Shown: piece by piece, positions 9,479-18,113 of the stretch
Layout: every line of letters begins with the position of its first letter
Position numbering within the stretch: position 1 is the stretch's first letter
Origin: Phycisphaerae bacterium
Lineage (GTDB): Bacteria; Planctomycetota; Phycisphaerae; UBA1845; PWPN01
Assembly (NCBI GenBank): GCA_018003015.1
Contig: JAGNEZ010000012.1
Coordinates: 62,001 to 126,000 of the forward strand
Reading direction: 5' to 3'
Length of the DNA stretch: 64,000 nucleotides
Translations under genes and position numbers: made by a program
The notes under the pieces: generated by a model
What the model saw: only the letters and a program-made list of their open reading frames with translations
What the model was told of the DNA's origin: nothing
Database searches by the model: none

Positions 9479-9949
9479 CTAGCACGCCAGCTTCCTGAAC
9501 TCGCGCACCCGATGAAGGGTGATTAGATTGCCATCGTGGGCTGACTTGGCGTTTTCATCCCCGAAGCGGCTAAGAATCATCAGATCCCCGCCGTCAATCA
9601 CCATGCTTGCGTAGCTGCGGGCCTGCTTGGCCGACTTGCCTCGCGTGACCAGGCCGGCAAACACCCAATCGACGCAGTTCTTCGAGAAATGCAGTTGAAG
9701 CCGGTGACGCTCCTGGTTCGGGATGGCAAAACGGTCCGCCGGCCGCCGGTCGGCTCGGGTCATGCTGTCCGTCGCCTGATTGCTGACCACCCAGTGAAGC
9801 CGGGTCTGCTCGTCGTAGAGGATGGGGAACTTGAGTTGGCCCCCCGGCAAGGGAACGAACGCGGCAAACCGTCCCGACGGCATCTTCTCCAACTGCGTGG
9901 TCGTCGTCTCCGCCAAAACCAGCAATCCAAGCCCGCTTGCTGCTCGCAC
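9479..9949 (-). pseudogene. C-terminal fragment of a sialidase-like BNR-repeat protein
   Basis: About 156 residues resembling the last part of planctomycete secreted sialidase-like glycosidases: QLKFPILYDEQTRLHWVVSN, LQLHFSKNCVDWVFAGLV, ARSYASMVIDGGDLMILSR and SAHDGNLITLHRVREF. There is no signal peptide, no N-terminal catalytic half and no Asp-box repeats. The frame is closed by TAA about 25 bases upstream of the GTG at 9949, and the remaining 260 bases up to the next gene hold no related sequence in another frame that I could see. It is therefore most likely a deletion remnant. A short expressed protein cannot be excluded. Confidence 0.6.
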
Positions 9950-10212
9950 GAATACAGGCGAGAAAGACCCGGCTTATTCATGATGTTTCTGAAAACTCCG
10001 GGTCAGCAGCTGTCCCGGCTTCGCCTGTCTTTGACCGAAATCCAATAACGCGAGGTATCTACCCCGAACAAGAAGTGGTAGGATAGAACCAGGATTCGCC
10101 GACTTCGCACCTCGTGGTCACGACGGGTGTCTCCGTCGGATCCGAGTGCGATCACCCGGCAGGATTTGAGACGATCGCGGCTTTTGTCTAGCGAGAACGC
10201 GGGAGACCTGTC

Positions 10213-11205
10213 ATGAGTATTCGGAACGGCTACATGTTGTTGCTCGGTGCTTTCGTGGTTGTCCTCACCAGTGGCCAGGGCTGCTGGTCCCCGCCTCCGA
10301 CTCCTCAACCGCAAGGGAACGAACCGGTCACTATGGACGATGGGCACAAGATCTACAACATCACCGAGGACTTTATCGCCTATGCAGAGCAGAACGCCAA
10401 TGCGGACGCTGCCACGCGAACTGCCCAATGGAACGAACTCCTTGAAGGCAAGTACCCGGATTTCTTCAATCAGGTCATCTACCGCAACCTGACCGGAGAC
10501 GACCTCGCAGCCTACAAAGCCCAGATCATCGACCAGTTCTGGAACGAGATTGTGCCTCAGTTGAACACGTTGAAGCAGACCAGTAGTACGGCCGTACAGC
10601 GGGTGTTGGATGGGCGGACGTCGTTCAAGAACCTATTCGCCGACTTCGCTCCGCAGACCGACTACTACCTGACGGTGGCGTTCAGTTTCCACGGCAAGGC
10701 GGTGGACTTGAATGGCCAGACGATCCTGGCCCTGGGCCTCGAGAACTACGCCCCGAACGAACCCGAGTTGGATATCACCATCGCTCACGAGCAGTATCAT
10801 CTCTACCACTTCACCACGTTCAGCCCCTCGGGTGGCCTATACCGAGGGGTCTGGACCGAGGGCATGGCGGTCTACGCCTCCGAGCAGGTCATTCCCGGCC
10901 ATGAGATGACCGAGTACCTCGGTTTCACCACCGAGCGGATCACCCAGATGCACGACCTCTTCGACGATCTGACCCAGGACATCCTGAACAACATGGGCAC
11001 GACCGATCAGACAATCAAGCGAGCTTACCTTGGTGCGGAAGACAACGAGACGTGGATTCCCCCGGGCTCCGGGTACTACATCGGCTACTATCTGGTTCAG
11101 GAGCTGGTGGAACAGGGTAATACCCTTGCTACCATGACTCGGTGGGACGCGGACACGGTCTACGGCCAGATGCAGGATACCCTTCCGACGCTGGAGCAGC
11201 CGTAA
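10213..11205 (+). CDS. Secreted or lipid-anchored zinc metallopeptidase-like protein
   Basis: A 330-residue exported protein. The N-terminus is a hydrophobic signal (LLLGAFVVVLTSGQGC) with Cys24 as a possible lipid-attachment site, although the -3 to -1 residues are poor for a lipobox. The core carries IAHEQYHLYHF, an HExxH zinc motif (His192, Glu193, His196), and EGMAVYASE with Glu216 twenty residues later, the arrangement of gluzincins such as DUF2268-type predicted peptidases. Substrate unknown. The 263 bases before it (9950-10212) contain no gene. The next gene, a prepilin, starts 73 bases downstream in the same direction. No function beyond probable peptidase activity can be stated. Confidence 0.7.
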   Translation: MSIRNGYMLLLGAFVVVLTSGQGCWSPPPTPQPQGNEPVTMDDGHKIYNITEDFIAYAEQNANADAATRTAQWNELLEGKYPDFFNQVIYRNLTGDDLAAYKAQIIDQFWNEIVPQLNTLKQTSSTAVQRVLDGRTSFKNLFADFAPQTDYYLTVAFSFHGKAVDLNGQTILALGLENYAPNEPELDITIAHEQYHLYHFTTFSPSGGLYRGVWTEGMAVYASEQVIPGHEMTEYLGFTTERITQMHDLFDDLTQDILNNMGTTDQTIKRAYLGAEDNETWIPPGSGYYIGYYLVQELVEQGNTLATMTRWDADTVYGQMQDTLPTLEQP

Positions 11206-11278
11206 TGGATTGGCGGCGAGGCAGCATGGTTATATAATAGGCGGCGGTCAGGTCATTCACAGTCGCTTGAGGTCCGCC

Positions 11279-12163
11279 ATGAAAGCTACGTCCGACCCCC
11301 CGACCGAGTCTTCTTTGGTGGGCGTCAACGCTGCCAAAGCCGCGTTTACGCTGATCGAAGTGCTCGTGGTCGTCGCGATCATCGCCCTTCTGCTGGCCGT
11401 CCTGCTCCCTTCGCTAACCAAAGCCCGCGAGCAATCGCGTCGAGCGGTCTGTGCCACGCAGATCAAGCAGTTCGTCAATGGCATGGTGATGTATGGTTCG
11501 GACAGCAGAGATTCGCTCCCGGGGCCGATTCATCCGGCCATGGAACTGGAGACCTTCCTCAAGATCGCTTCCAACGATTACGAAGAGTGGCACCTGCCGT
11601 ATCTGATCCGCAAGTACTTCACGGACAAGGGACGCAGTGGGAAGGCGACCGACACCGTCGCCAAGTGTCCCACCGCCTTCGCCATGTCCAAGAACAAGCT
11701 GGCGAACACCTATGGGAGAACCGATTTCGAGCGGCCCTTCTCCTACGCGCTCAACAACTGGAGGAAGGCGGGAAGCGTTGAGTTCGGCACAGCGCCGCCG
11801 TGGTACTTCGGCTATCCGGACAACTTCTGGGAGAACACCAGGGCACCGTTCACGCCACGTTCTTCCACCGATCCTGCGTTTCTCAGGGACGCTGTCCCCA
11901 AGAAGATCCAGGTCGTCAAACAACCCGGCCGCGAGTGGGCCATCGCGGACGCATTTCGCTACCCCGAACTGCTGCCCATTCCCGTCGGCTCCACCCGCAG
12001 ACCCGGCCAATGGCAACGAGGCACTTACCAGTTCAGTTTCGTCACCGCGGAAGGCCTGATCCCGGACAAACCCTATCACGACGGCGGCGCCAACTACGCG
12101 ATGTTCGACGGCCACGTCGAATACCAGCGGAACTGGCTCGGCACGGTGAACCCGGCGCCGTAG
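11279..12163 (+). CDS. Type II/IV prepilin-like protein (H-X-DG type)
   Basis: A 294-residue pseudopilin of the kind that is massively expanded in planctomycetes. The class III signal is KAA/FTLIEVLVVVAIIALL: cleavage before Phe23, Glu27 at position +5, with Ala instead of the usual Gly at -1. A single hydrophobic helix follows, then a soluble domain ending in the characteristic GGANYAMFDGHVEY. The ATG at 11279 is preceded by GAGGT; the longer open frame from 11210 has no signal upstream. No secretion or pilus assembly genes are adjacent, so it relies on a prepilin peptidase encoded elsewhere. It converges with trpD at 12266 across a 102-base gap with no clear terminator. Confidence 0.88.
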   Translation: MKATSDPPTESSLVGVNAAKAAFTLIEVLVVVAIIALLLAVLLPSLTKAREQSRRAVCATQIKQFVNGMVMYGSDSRDSLPGPIHPAMELETFLKIASNDYEEWHLPYLIRKYFTDKGRSGKATDTVAKCPTAFAMSKNKLANTYGRTDFERPFSYALNNWRKAGSVEFGTAPPWYFGYPDNFWENTRAPFTPRSSTDPAFLRDAVPKKIQVVKQPGREWAIADAFRYPELLPIPVGSTRRPGQWQRGTYQFSFVTAEGLIPDKPYHDGGANYAMFDGHVEYQRNWLGTVNPAP

Positions 12164-12265
12164 GCGGCGATGCGTCTCGCCACGACCTCTCCGCGACTTC
12201 TCATCCTCATCGTCGGCGGCTTGCCGGGGTGATCGGGGCCAGGGGAATCGCATGCCGCGGGCCGT

Positions 12266-13291
12266 TCAGTCGGCGCTGGCGTTGGACAACCGCACCAGCT
12301 GATCGAGCGTTCTGCTTGCCCGGCCATCGTCGACCGCCTGAGCAGCGAGTTTGAGACCGGACGCGAGATCGGTGGCCAGACCCGCGACCAGCAGAGCCGC
12401 AGCGCTGTTCAGCAAGGCGTGATGGCGACGGGGGCCCTGATCGCGACCGCCGAAGATGTCGCGCATCGCGTTGGCGCTGGCGAAAGGAGAGTTCACGAGG
12501 AGCTTGCTCAGGCTGGCCACGGGCACGCCAACGTCCTCGGGATGAACCTGGAATGTGCGAAACCGCCCGTCCTTGACCTCGGTTACCTGGGTCGGCCCGG
12601 TGACGGTCAGATCGCACAGTCCGTTGTGGGCATGTACCACCCAGGCGAAGGCCGCCCCTCGGGCGGCGAGGACCGCAGCCAGTGTCTCGGTCAGATCGGG
12701 TCGGGAAGTGCCCAGCAGCTGCCGCCTGGCTCCAGCCGGATTGGTCAGCGGACCGAGCAAATTGAAGATGGTCCGGATGCGAATTGCCTTGCGAACCGGC
12801 GCCGCGTGCTTCATGGCCGGGTGCAGGTTCGGGGCATAAAGGAAGGCGATCCGGCATTCGCGAAGGCATCGCTCCAGCACCGGAACCGGTGCATTGAGGT
12901 TCACCCCCAGTTCCTCGATCACCTCAGCCGAGCCACTGACCCGGGTATGGGTGCGGTTGCCGTGCTTGGCGACGGTCGCCCCCGCGGAAGCGGCGATGAT
13001 CGCCGCAGTGGTCGAGACGTTGAAGGTGCTGATTCCATCGCCGCCCGTGCCGCAGGTATCGATACACTCCGCCTCGCAACGTACCCGGGTCACTTTCTCA
13101 TTCATGACGTCCGCGGCACCTGCGATCTCCTCGACGGTCTCGTCCTTGGCGGCGAGTGCAGTCAGAAACTCGCCCATGGGACCCGGCTCGACGCCACCGG
13201 TCATGATCTGCTCGAAGACCTCCCGGGTCTGCTCCCGAGACAGATGCCGGCCGGCCTTCACCTGCCCAATGATGCTTGCGATGTCAGCCAT
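12266..13291 (-). CDS. trpD: Anthranilate phosphoribosyltransferase
   Basis: Joins anthranilate to phosphoribosyl pyrophosphate in tryptophan synthesis; cytoplasmic. The 341-residue length is normal. Family signatures are visible: the phosphoribosyl-binding CGTGGDGISTFNVS, KHGNRTHTRVSGSAEV (the GNR loop) and FNLLGPLTNPA. The ATG at 13291 lies 21 bases after the galK stop, so galK-trpD probably form one leftward transcript, a pairing that makes no metabolic sense and reflects the scattered biosynthetic genes typical of planctomycetes. No other trp genes are in the window. Confidence 0.95.
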   Translation of the reverse strand: MADIASIIGQVKAGRHLSREQTREVFEQIMTGGVEPGPMGEFLTALAAKDETVEEIAGAADVMNEKVTRVRCEAECIDTCGTGGDGISTFNVSTTAAIIAASAGATVAKHGNRTHTRVSGSAEVIEELGVNLNAPVPVLERCLRECRIAFLYAPNLHPAMKHAAPVRKAIRIRTIFNLLGPLTNPAGARRQLLGTSRPDLTETLAAVLAARGAAFAWVVHAHNGLCDLTVTGPTQVTEVKDGRFRTFQVHPEDVGVPVASLSKLLVNSPFASANAMRDIFGGRDQGPRRHHALLNSAAALLVAGLATDLASGLKLAAQAVDDGRASRTLDQLVRLSNASAD

Positions 13292-13312
13292 GGCTGCCGC
13301 CCCAGAGCGCGA

Positions 13313-14482
13313 TTAGAGTGGATGCACGGCCGCCCCATTCGAGGCCGTGGTGGTATACACGATCGCAGGGTTCTTGAACCGACTGTCATAACGCTGCCGA
13401 ATGGCAGCCTGGAGCCGCTCCTCGGCCTCGCGGGCGACTAGCGCGATGGCGCAGCCGCCGAAACCGGCACCGGTCATCCTCGCGCCGTAGACGCCGGGAA
13501 TCCCGGTTGCGAGATCAACCAGGGCGTCCAGTTCCTCGCACGAGACCTCGTAATCGTCGCGCAGCGAGACGTGCGAGGCGATCATGAGTCGCCCGAAACC
13601 GGATGCGTCGTTGGCCCGGAGCACCTCGCCGGCGTGCGCCGTCCGCTGAATCTCGCTGACAATGTGGCGGCAGCGCCGATAGACGACCGGATCCATGTTC
13701 CCGCGGCCGGCCTCGAGTTGCTCAGGAGTCACGTCACGCAAGCTCGTCAGAGCCGGTTTGGTCGCCTTCAGGACGGCCAGCCCTTCGGCAATCTGCTTCT
13801 GCCGAACCGGGTACTGACTGGCCCCGACCTCGTGTTTGACCTGGGTGTTCATCACCGTCAGGACGGTGTCGCCCAAGGCCATGGGCAAGTGCTCGACCAC
13901 CTGGGTGCGGCAGTCGAGCAGCAAGGCGTGTCCCTCTCTCCCCAGGGCGCAGATGAACTGATCCATGATCCCGCAGGGGGACTTGGCGTACTGATGCTCC
14001 GCCTGCCGGGCCAGGAGGGCGGTCTTGACCGGATCCATGGTGCGACCGGCCAGGGCCAGGATCGCCTTGGCCGTGCCGACTTCAAGCGCCGCGGAACTGC
14101 TCACCCCCCCGCCCAAGGGCACTTCACTGTGGATGAACAGGCGCCCCCCCTTGCAGGTGATGCCTTCCCGCCGCAGCATCTCGACCGTTCCGCGAACGTA
14201 GTTGCCCCACTTGACTGCATCCGGCGGCCCTGGATCGGCTGCCGGGAACCGAATAGTCTGATCACCAGCTGTCGTATGGACCACAAGCGTGCCATCATTC
14301 GTCGGGGCAACCACCACGTACAAGGCCTGCGACATGGCGATGGGCAGAACGAACCCATCGGCATAATCCACATGCTCCCCGATCAGGTTGACCCGCCCGG
14401 GCGACCGCACCAACAGGGTCGGTGAAGCATCCGGGAACACCTTCGAGAAACGTTGCACCAGTTCCGCCGTATTGACCGTCAT
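13313..14482 (-). CDS. galK: Galactokinase (GHMP kinase)
   Basis: Phosphorylates galactose at C1 in the Leloir pathway. The 389-residue protein shows the galactokinase signature as GRVNLIGEHVDYADGFVLP, the ATP-binding GHMP motif PLGGGVSSSAAL, the catalytic Asp in CGIMDQFI and the C-terminal GARMTGAGFGGCA. In the first signature Val replaces the usual Thr and Ala the usual Asn, while the sugar-binding Glu, His and Asp are kept. The ATG at 14482 lies 88 bases from the divergent nucleoside hydrolase start at 14571. Other GHMP sugar kinases are possible but the signature favours GalK. Confidence 0.9.
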   Translation of the reverse strand: MTVNTAELVQRFSKVFPDASPTLLVRSPGRVNLIGEHVDYADGFVLPIAMSQALYVVVAPTNDGTLVVHTTAGDQTIRFPAADPGPPDAVKWGNYVRGTVEMLRREGITCKGGRLFIHSEVPLGGGVSSSAALEVGTAKAILALAGRTMDPVKTALLARQAEHQYAKSPCGIMDQFICALGREGHALLLDCRTQVVEHLPMALGDTVLTVMNTQVKHEVGASQYPVRQKQIAEGLAVLKATKPALTSLRDVTPEQLEAGRGNMDPVVYRRCRHIVSEIQRTAHAGEVLRANDASGFGRLMIASHVSLRDDYEVSCEELDALVDLATGIPGVYGARMTGAGFGGCAIALVAREAEERLQAAIRQRYDSRFKNPAIVYTTTASNGAAVHPL

Positions 14483-14570
14483 GCCGTCCTCACTAACAAT
14501 AGGCTGAGATGGCGACTGTAGGGCGTGGCCCTGAGCCTGTCAATGTTCTCATCGGCCGGTGGAGTCGACG

Positions 14571-15500
14571 ATGGCAACCCCGGTACTGATCGACACGGAC
14601 ATGGGGGTGGACGACGCGGTAGCAGTCGCACTGGCCCTCCGCTCGGACGCCATCGACCTCGTGGGCGTGGCCAGCGTTGAGGGCAACGTGCCGCTGGCCC
14701 AGGCCACGGTCAACGTGGCGCGGCTGTTGACCGCCTTGAGATTGCACAAGTGGCCCCCGATCGCCCGCGGACTGGCCCAGGTCGCCCCCGGTCTGGAGTA
14801 CTCCGCCCACGTCCATGGTCCGGATGGCATGGGCAACCTGGATCTCGCCACCCCCGAGGCGTTTGCGCCCTGTGGCTATGTCGAGCTGTACAGGCAACTC
14901 ATCGGCCAATACGGCAAGTCCCTGGCCATCCTCGCCATCGGGCCGCTGACGAACCTGGCTGCCCTGGTGCGGGAGAAACCGGACCTCCTGGTCGGGGCCG
15001 GTCAGATCATCATCATGGGCGGCGCGGTCTGGTGTCCCGGCAATGTGACCCAGGATGCGGAGTTCAACTTCTATCGCGACCCGGCAGCCGCGGCCACCGT
15101 GCTATCGGCCGGTCTGCCGGTGACGGTCGTCCCCCTCGATGTGACCCGGCAGGTCCAGATGGATGAATCCCATGTGGCCCGGCTGTCGCGAAGCCGGTCA
15201 AGCACCGCGGAGTTGCTCGCGCGCATGATCCGCTTTCCAATGGAGCAATGTGTCGACGGCGGACGAGGGACGTTCTTCGTGCACGACGCCCTGGCCCTGG
15301 GGGTGCTGATCTGGCCGTCGCTGTTCATGCGGGCACGCATGGGCTTGGACGTCACCACGGACGGCAAGCAGGCGGGACGCGTGCGCCCGACCGTCGGCAA
15401 AGACAAAAGCCGACAAGTTGGCGTGGTCATCTCCGTCAATGTCGTGGACTTCCTCGAAAACCTGCTGGAGCAGCTCTGCCAGGAGCGGTTCGTCGTCTGA
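14571..15500 (+). CDS. Inosine/uridine-preferring nucleoside hydrolase family protein
   Basis: Cleaves the N-glycosidic bond of ribonucleosides for salvage. The 309-residue protein has the calcium-binding N-terminal cluster as LIDTDMGVDDAVAV (the family norm is DTDPGxDDA, here Met replaces Pro), the mid-protein IGPLTNLA and EFNFYRDPAA, and the late FFVHDALAL, where the Asp completes the metal site. The ATG at 14571 follows GGTGGAG with 6-base spacing, better than the GTG at 14559. The mnmE start codon follows the stop directly with no gap, so the two are translationally coupled. Confidence 0.88.
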   Translation: MATPVLIDTDMGVDDAVAVALALRSDAIDLVGVASVEGNVPLAQATVNVARLLTALRLHKWPPIARGLAQVAPGLEYSAHVHGPDGMGNLDLATPEAFAPCGYVELYRQLIGQYGKSLAILAIGPLTNLAALVREKPDLLVGAGQIIIMGGAVWCPGNVTQDAEFNFYRDPAAAATVLSAGLPVTVVPLDVTRQVQMDESHVARLSRSRSSTAELLARMIRFPMEQCVDGGRGTFFVHDALALGVLIWPSLFMRARMGLDVTTDGKQAGRVRPTVGKDKSRQVGVVISVNVVDFLENLLEQLCQERFVV

Positions 15501-16919
15501 ATGCTCGACCGCCCGAACGATACCATTGTGGCCGTCTCCTCTCCGCCGGGTGTCAGTGTACGCGGCGTGGTCCGGCTCAGCGGCCCGGAGGCGATCGCCC
15601 TGGCGAACACCCTGTTTGAAGGCGACCGAGGAGAACGGCTCCTCCAGGTGGCCGGCCATCATCGGCTGGAGGGTCACATCGGCCTGGATCGCGCCGCCCG
15701 CCTGCCGGCCGAGGCCTACGTGTTCCGTGCCCCTGCCAGCTACACGCGACAAGACATTGTCGAGCTACACACCGTCGGTTCGCCGCCGGTGCTGGCCGCC
15801 GTGTGTGACCGGTTCGTGACCCTCGGGGCTCGGTATGCCGAACCTGGCGAGTTCACCGCCCGAGCCTACTTCAACGGGGCGATGGACTTGACTCGCATCG
15901 AAGGCGTCGCGGCCATGATTCACGCCCGCACGGACTCACAGCTGCGGGCCTCGGAAGCCCTGCTGCACGGCGAACTGAGCCGCCGGTCGGCCGCCATGCG
16001 CGAGCGGCTGACGGATCTCCTCGCCTTGATCGAAGCCCGGATTGACTTTGCGGACGCGCCTATCGAGTTCATCTCGGACCCGGAGGTCCTTGCGGTCCTC
16101 GACCAGACGATCGCGGACCTGGCCCGGTTGCTGCGGGAATCACCGTCAATCGAACGACTCGGCATCCTGCCCGAGATCCTCATCCTCGGGCGGCCGAATG
16201 CGGGCAAGAGCACGCTGTTCAACCGGCTGACCGGCATGGATCGCGCTATCCAGTCCGCGGTGGCGGGCACGACGCGCGACGTGATCGCCGCCCCGATGCC
16301 CCTCGGTGATGTGGAGGTCATGCTCATCGACAGCGCTGGCTGGAGCGAGGACCTCAAGGAGGACATGCTCGAGGACCACCCGGACGTCCTTGCCCAGGGG
16401 GCAACTCAACGGGCTTTGAGTTCAGCGGACATGATCCTGCTGGTTGTTGACGCAATGGCTCCGTTCGACCCGGTGAACAGCCTGTTACTGGCCAGGATGG
16501 CTCGCCGGCCGGTCTGCATCGTCGCCAGCAAGATCGACTTGACCACCGATGGGCATCCGCCACCCTGGGTCAGCCTGGTTCCACCTGGTCGCCCGGTCAT
16601 CACCGTCAGTGCCCATACCGGCCAGGGCCTTGAGGCCCTGCGTCAGGAGATACATCGGCTCGTGTTCGCCGACGTTGAGCCGCACGGTACGGAGCTCCTG
16701 GCCCTCTCGAGCCGACAGCGGTTGGCGCTGAGTGATGCCGGCGAAGCCCTGGCGCGAGCCCGGGCGATTTGCGGCCCTCACAATGCTCCTTGCGATGATG
16801 CGGAACTACTCGCCCTCGAGGTGCGTGAGGCGGTCAGCGCCCTCTCGCTGCTAACTGGCGAACTCGTGACCGAGGAACTGCTCGGTCGCATCTTCGCACG
16901 CTTCTGCATCGGCAAGTGA
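15501..16919 (+). CDS. mnmE: tRNA-modification GTPase MnmE
   Basis: With MnmG it installs carboxymethylaminomethyl at wobble U34 of certain tRNAs. The 472-residue protein has the N-terminal tetrahydrofolate-binding domain (DTIVAVSSPPG, EPGEFTARAYFNGAMDLTR), a central helical domain, an inserted Ras-like GTPase and the C-terminal FCIGK, whose Cys is the signature of the family. In the G domain, G1 is GRPNAGKST (about residue 230), G3 is DSAG instead of DTAG, and G4 is ASKIDL instead of NKxD. The ATG abuts the upstream stop codon. No mnmG lies nearby. Confidence 0.93.
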   Translation: MLDRPNDTIVAVSSPPGVSVRGVVRLSGPEAIALANTLFEGDRGERLLQVAGHHRLEGHIGLDRAARLPAEAYVFRAPASYTRQDIVELHTVGSPPVLAAVCDRFVTLGARYAEPGEFTARAYFNGAMDLTRIEGVAAMIHARTDSQLRASEALLHGELSRRSAAMRERLTDLLALIEARIDFADAPIEFISDPEVLAVLDQTIADLARLLRESPSIERLGILPEILILGRPNAGKSTLFNRLTGMDRAIQSAVAGTTRDVIAAPMPLGDVEVMLIDSAGWSEDLKEDMLEDHPDVLAQGATQRALSSADMILLVVDAMAPFDPVNSLLLARMARRPVCIVASKIDLTTDGHPPPWVSLVPPGRPVITVSAHTGQGLEALRQEIHRLVFADVEPHGTELLALSSRQRLALSDAGEALARARAICGPHNAPCDDAELLALEVREAVSALSLLTGELVTEELLGRIFARFCIGK

Positions 16920-17004
16920 AAAAAACTAAGGGGCGTTCGCTTCGCGGTCGATATAACATGCAGCGTGCCGCGGGCGCGGCTGAAACAAAAAACGGAAAAA
17001 TGTT

Positions 17005-17032
17005 TTGACAACCGCCGCTGTCCCGCTATTCT
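17005..17032 (+). promoter_or_regulatory. Sigma-70-type promoter for the lysine-rich peptide gene
   Basis: A perfect -35 TTGACA (17005-17010), a 16-base spacer and a -10 TATTCT (17027-17032). An A-rich tract (16981-17000) just upstream could act as an UP element. Transcription would start near 17039, leaving about 21 bases of leader containing the AGGAG at 17047-17051. This is the best-looking promoter in the window. Confidence 0.75.
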
Positions 17033-17060
17033 GGGCACCGCCAAACAGGAGATAGGTGCG

Positions 17061-17147
17061 ATGGCCAAGAAGAAGGTTGCGAAGAAGAAAGTGGCGAAGA
17101 AGAAAGTGGCGAAGAAGACCTGCAAGAAGAGCCGCTGCTGCAAGTAG
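17061..17147 (+). CDS. 28-residue lysine-rich repeat peptide
   Basis: Encodes MAKKKVAKKK, two further VAKKK-type repeats, then TCKKSRCCK: about half of all residues are Lys, with three Cys at the C-terminus. The DNA shows a 15-base unit (AAGAAGAAAGTGGCG) in tandem, the first copy slightly different. AGGAG at 17047-17051 lies 9 bases before the ATG; a promoter and a terminator flank it closely, so it looks like a complete, strongly expressed unit. The composition recalls histone H1-like tails and suggests nucleic-acid binding; the CxxxxxCC end could bind metal or form disulfides. Both are inference. A 60-residue frame beginning at 16965 would have to start upstream of the promoter and is rejected. 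Confidence 0.7.
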   Translation: MAKKKVAKKKVAKKKVAKKTCKKSRCCK

Positions 17148-17173
17148 CGGCCTATGGAATGCTCATGACAACG

Positions 17174-17213
17174 GGGAGGTGCTCGCGCGCCACGGCGGCA
17201 CCTCCCGCTTTTG
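17174..17213 (+). terminator. Rho-independent terminator after the lysine-rich peptide gene
   Basis: A perfect 9-bp GC-rich stem (17174-17182 with 17198-17206) followed by GCTTTTG, 27 bases after the peptide stop codon. It closes a transcript of only about 170 bases. It may also help separate this unit from the converging radical SAM gene. Confidence 0.8.
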
Positions 17214-17265
17214 TGCGCATCCGGTACCATCCGGAGCTCTCTTTCCGCTTCAAGCACTCCTTGCC

Positions 17266-17958
17266 CTACCCGCCAACGCCGAAGTCCGTGTTCTCCCAAA
17301 GTACTTCGATCGTGGGATGCTCGGCCAGCCAGGCGTATTCCTCGCGAAACCAGGCCTGGATGTCCGCGTCCAACAACCCTTCGCTCCGGCTGTTTGGCGT
17401 GAACAGGTTGACGCAGCCGAATCGGAACTGAGTCAGGAGAATGTCCATGTCACGGCGAACAAGGTCGCGTGTCTGGCCCTTGAAACCGACGAGCAGGCAG
17501 ATGGTGTCGGTGAATCGGGCAACGTCCGCCGGCGACTCAAAGCGGATGTTCTTACCCAGGACATCGTTCCGCAGATGATCATCAAACGTCTCGATACCGA
17601 TCTTGAGCCGTGTGGGTACGCCGAAAAAGGCCAGGGTCTCGGCGAAGCTCGGCTGGTATGCCCAGTAGGACTCGCAGATGAAATCGCGGATCCCCTTGTC
17701 GTGCAGCAACTCTCGAACGGCGCGTCGGACATCGATCGGCAGCTCCTGCACGCTGCCCGAATTGATCATCTCGAGCCGCGAGTACCGCCCGGTCACCTTC
17801 GCCAACTCGCGACTCGCCACGCTCCGTATCTCGTTCAGGTCGGTGGTGTTGTCCAGGATGTAGTCGCAGAACGTACAACGCCCCCAAATGCAGGGCAGAC
17901 TGCGCAGCAGGACGATCTCGCGGGGCAACTTACCGGCGATGACCGCGTAGCGATTCAT
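17266..17958 (-). CDS. Radical SAM protein with CX4CX2C cluster motif
   Basis: About 230 residues. The N-terminal CIWGRCTFCDY supplies three Cys in CX4CX2C spacing, in place of the usual CX3CX2C, as expected for a [4Fe-4S] cluster that cleaves S-adenosylmethionine. Further barrel-like features follow: RLEMINSGSVQELP (a GxS-type strand) and RLKIGIETFDD (the conserved GIET/S-like strand). I start at the ATG at 17958 (MNRYAVI), preceded by AGGA; the longer frame to 18102 would extend into the divergent gene's leader. It ends VLWENTDFGVGG. The substrate cannot be told. It is divergent from the P-loop protein at 18114, possibly functionally linked, but nothing in the sequence proves it. Confidence 0.75.
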   Translation of the reverse strand: MNRYAVIAGKLPREIVLLRSLPCIWGRCTFCDYILDNTTDLNEIRSVASRELAKVTGRYSRLEMINSGSVQELPIDVRRAVRELLHDKGIRDFICESYWAYQPSFAETLAFFGVPTRLKIGIETFDDHLRNDVLGKNIRFESPADVARFTDTICLLVGFKGQTRDLVRRDMDILLTQFRFGCVNLFTPNSRSEGLLDADIQAWFREEYAWLAEHPTIEVLWENTDFGVGG

Positions 17959-18113
17959 GGTTCCTATCATGCCACCTTGATCGATCATCCGCAAAGCCCG
18001 AGACCGCAGAGGGCCTGCTTGAGAACCGGACAACGGCGAGGTAGAATGCGGAACAGAGCATGAGTGGCGGTCCGGTATGCCTGTCATGCCAGCCCTAGCC
18101 AAGACGGCCTGCT

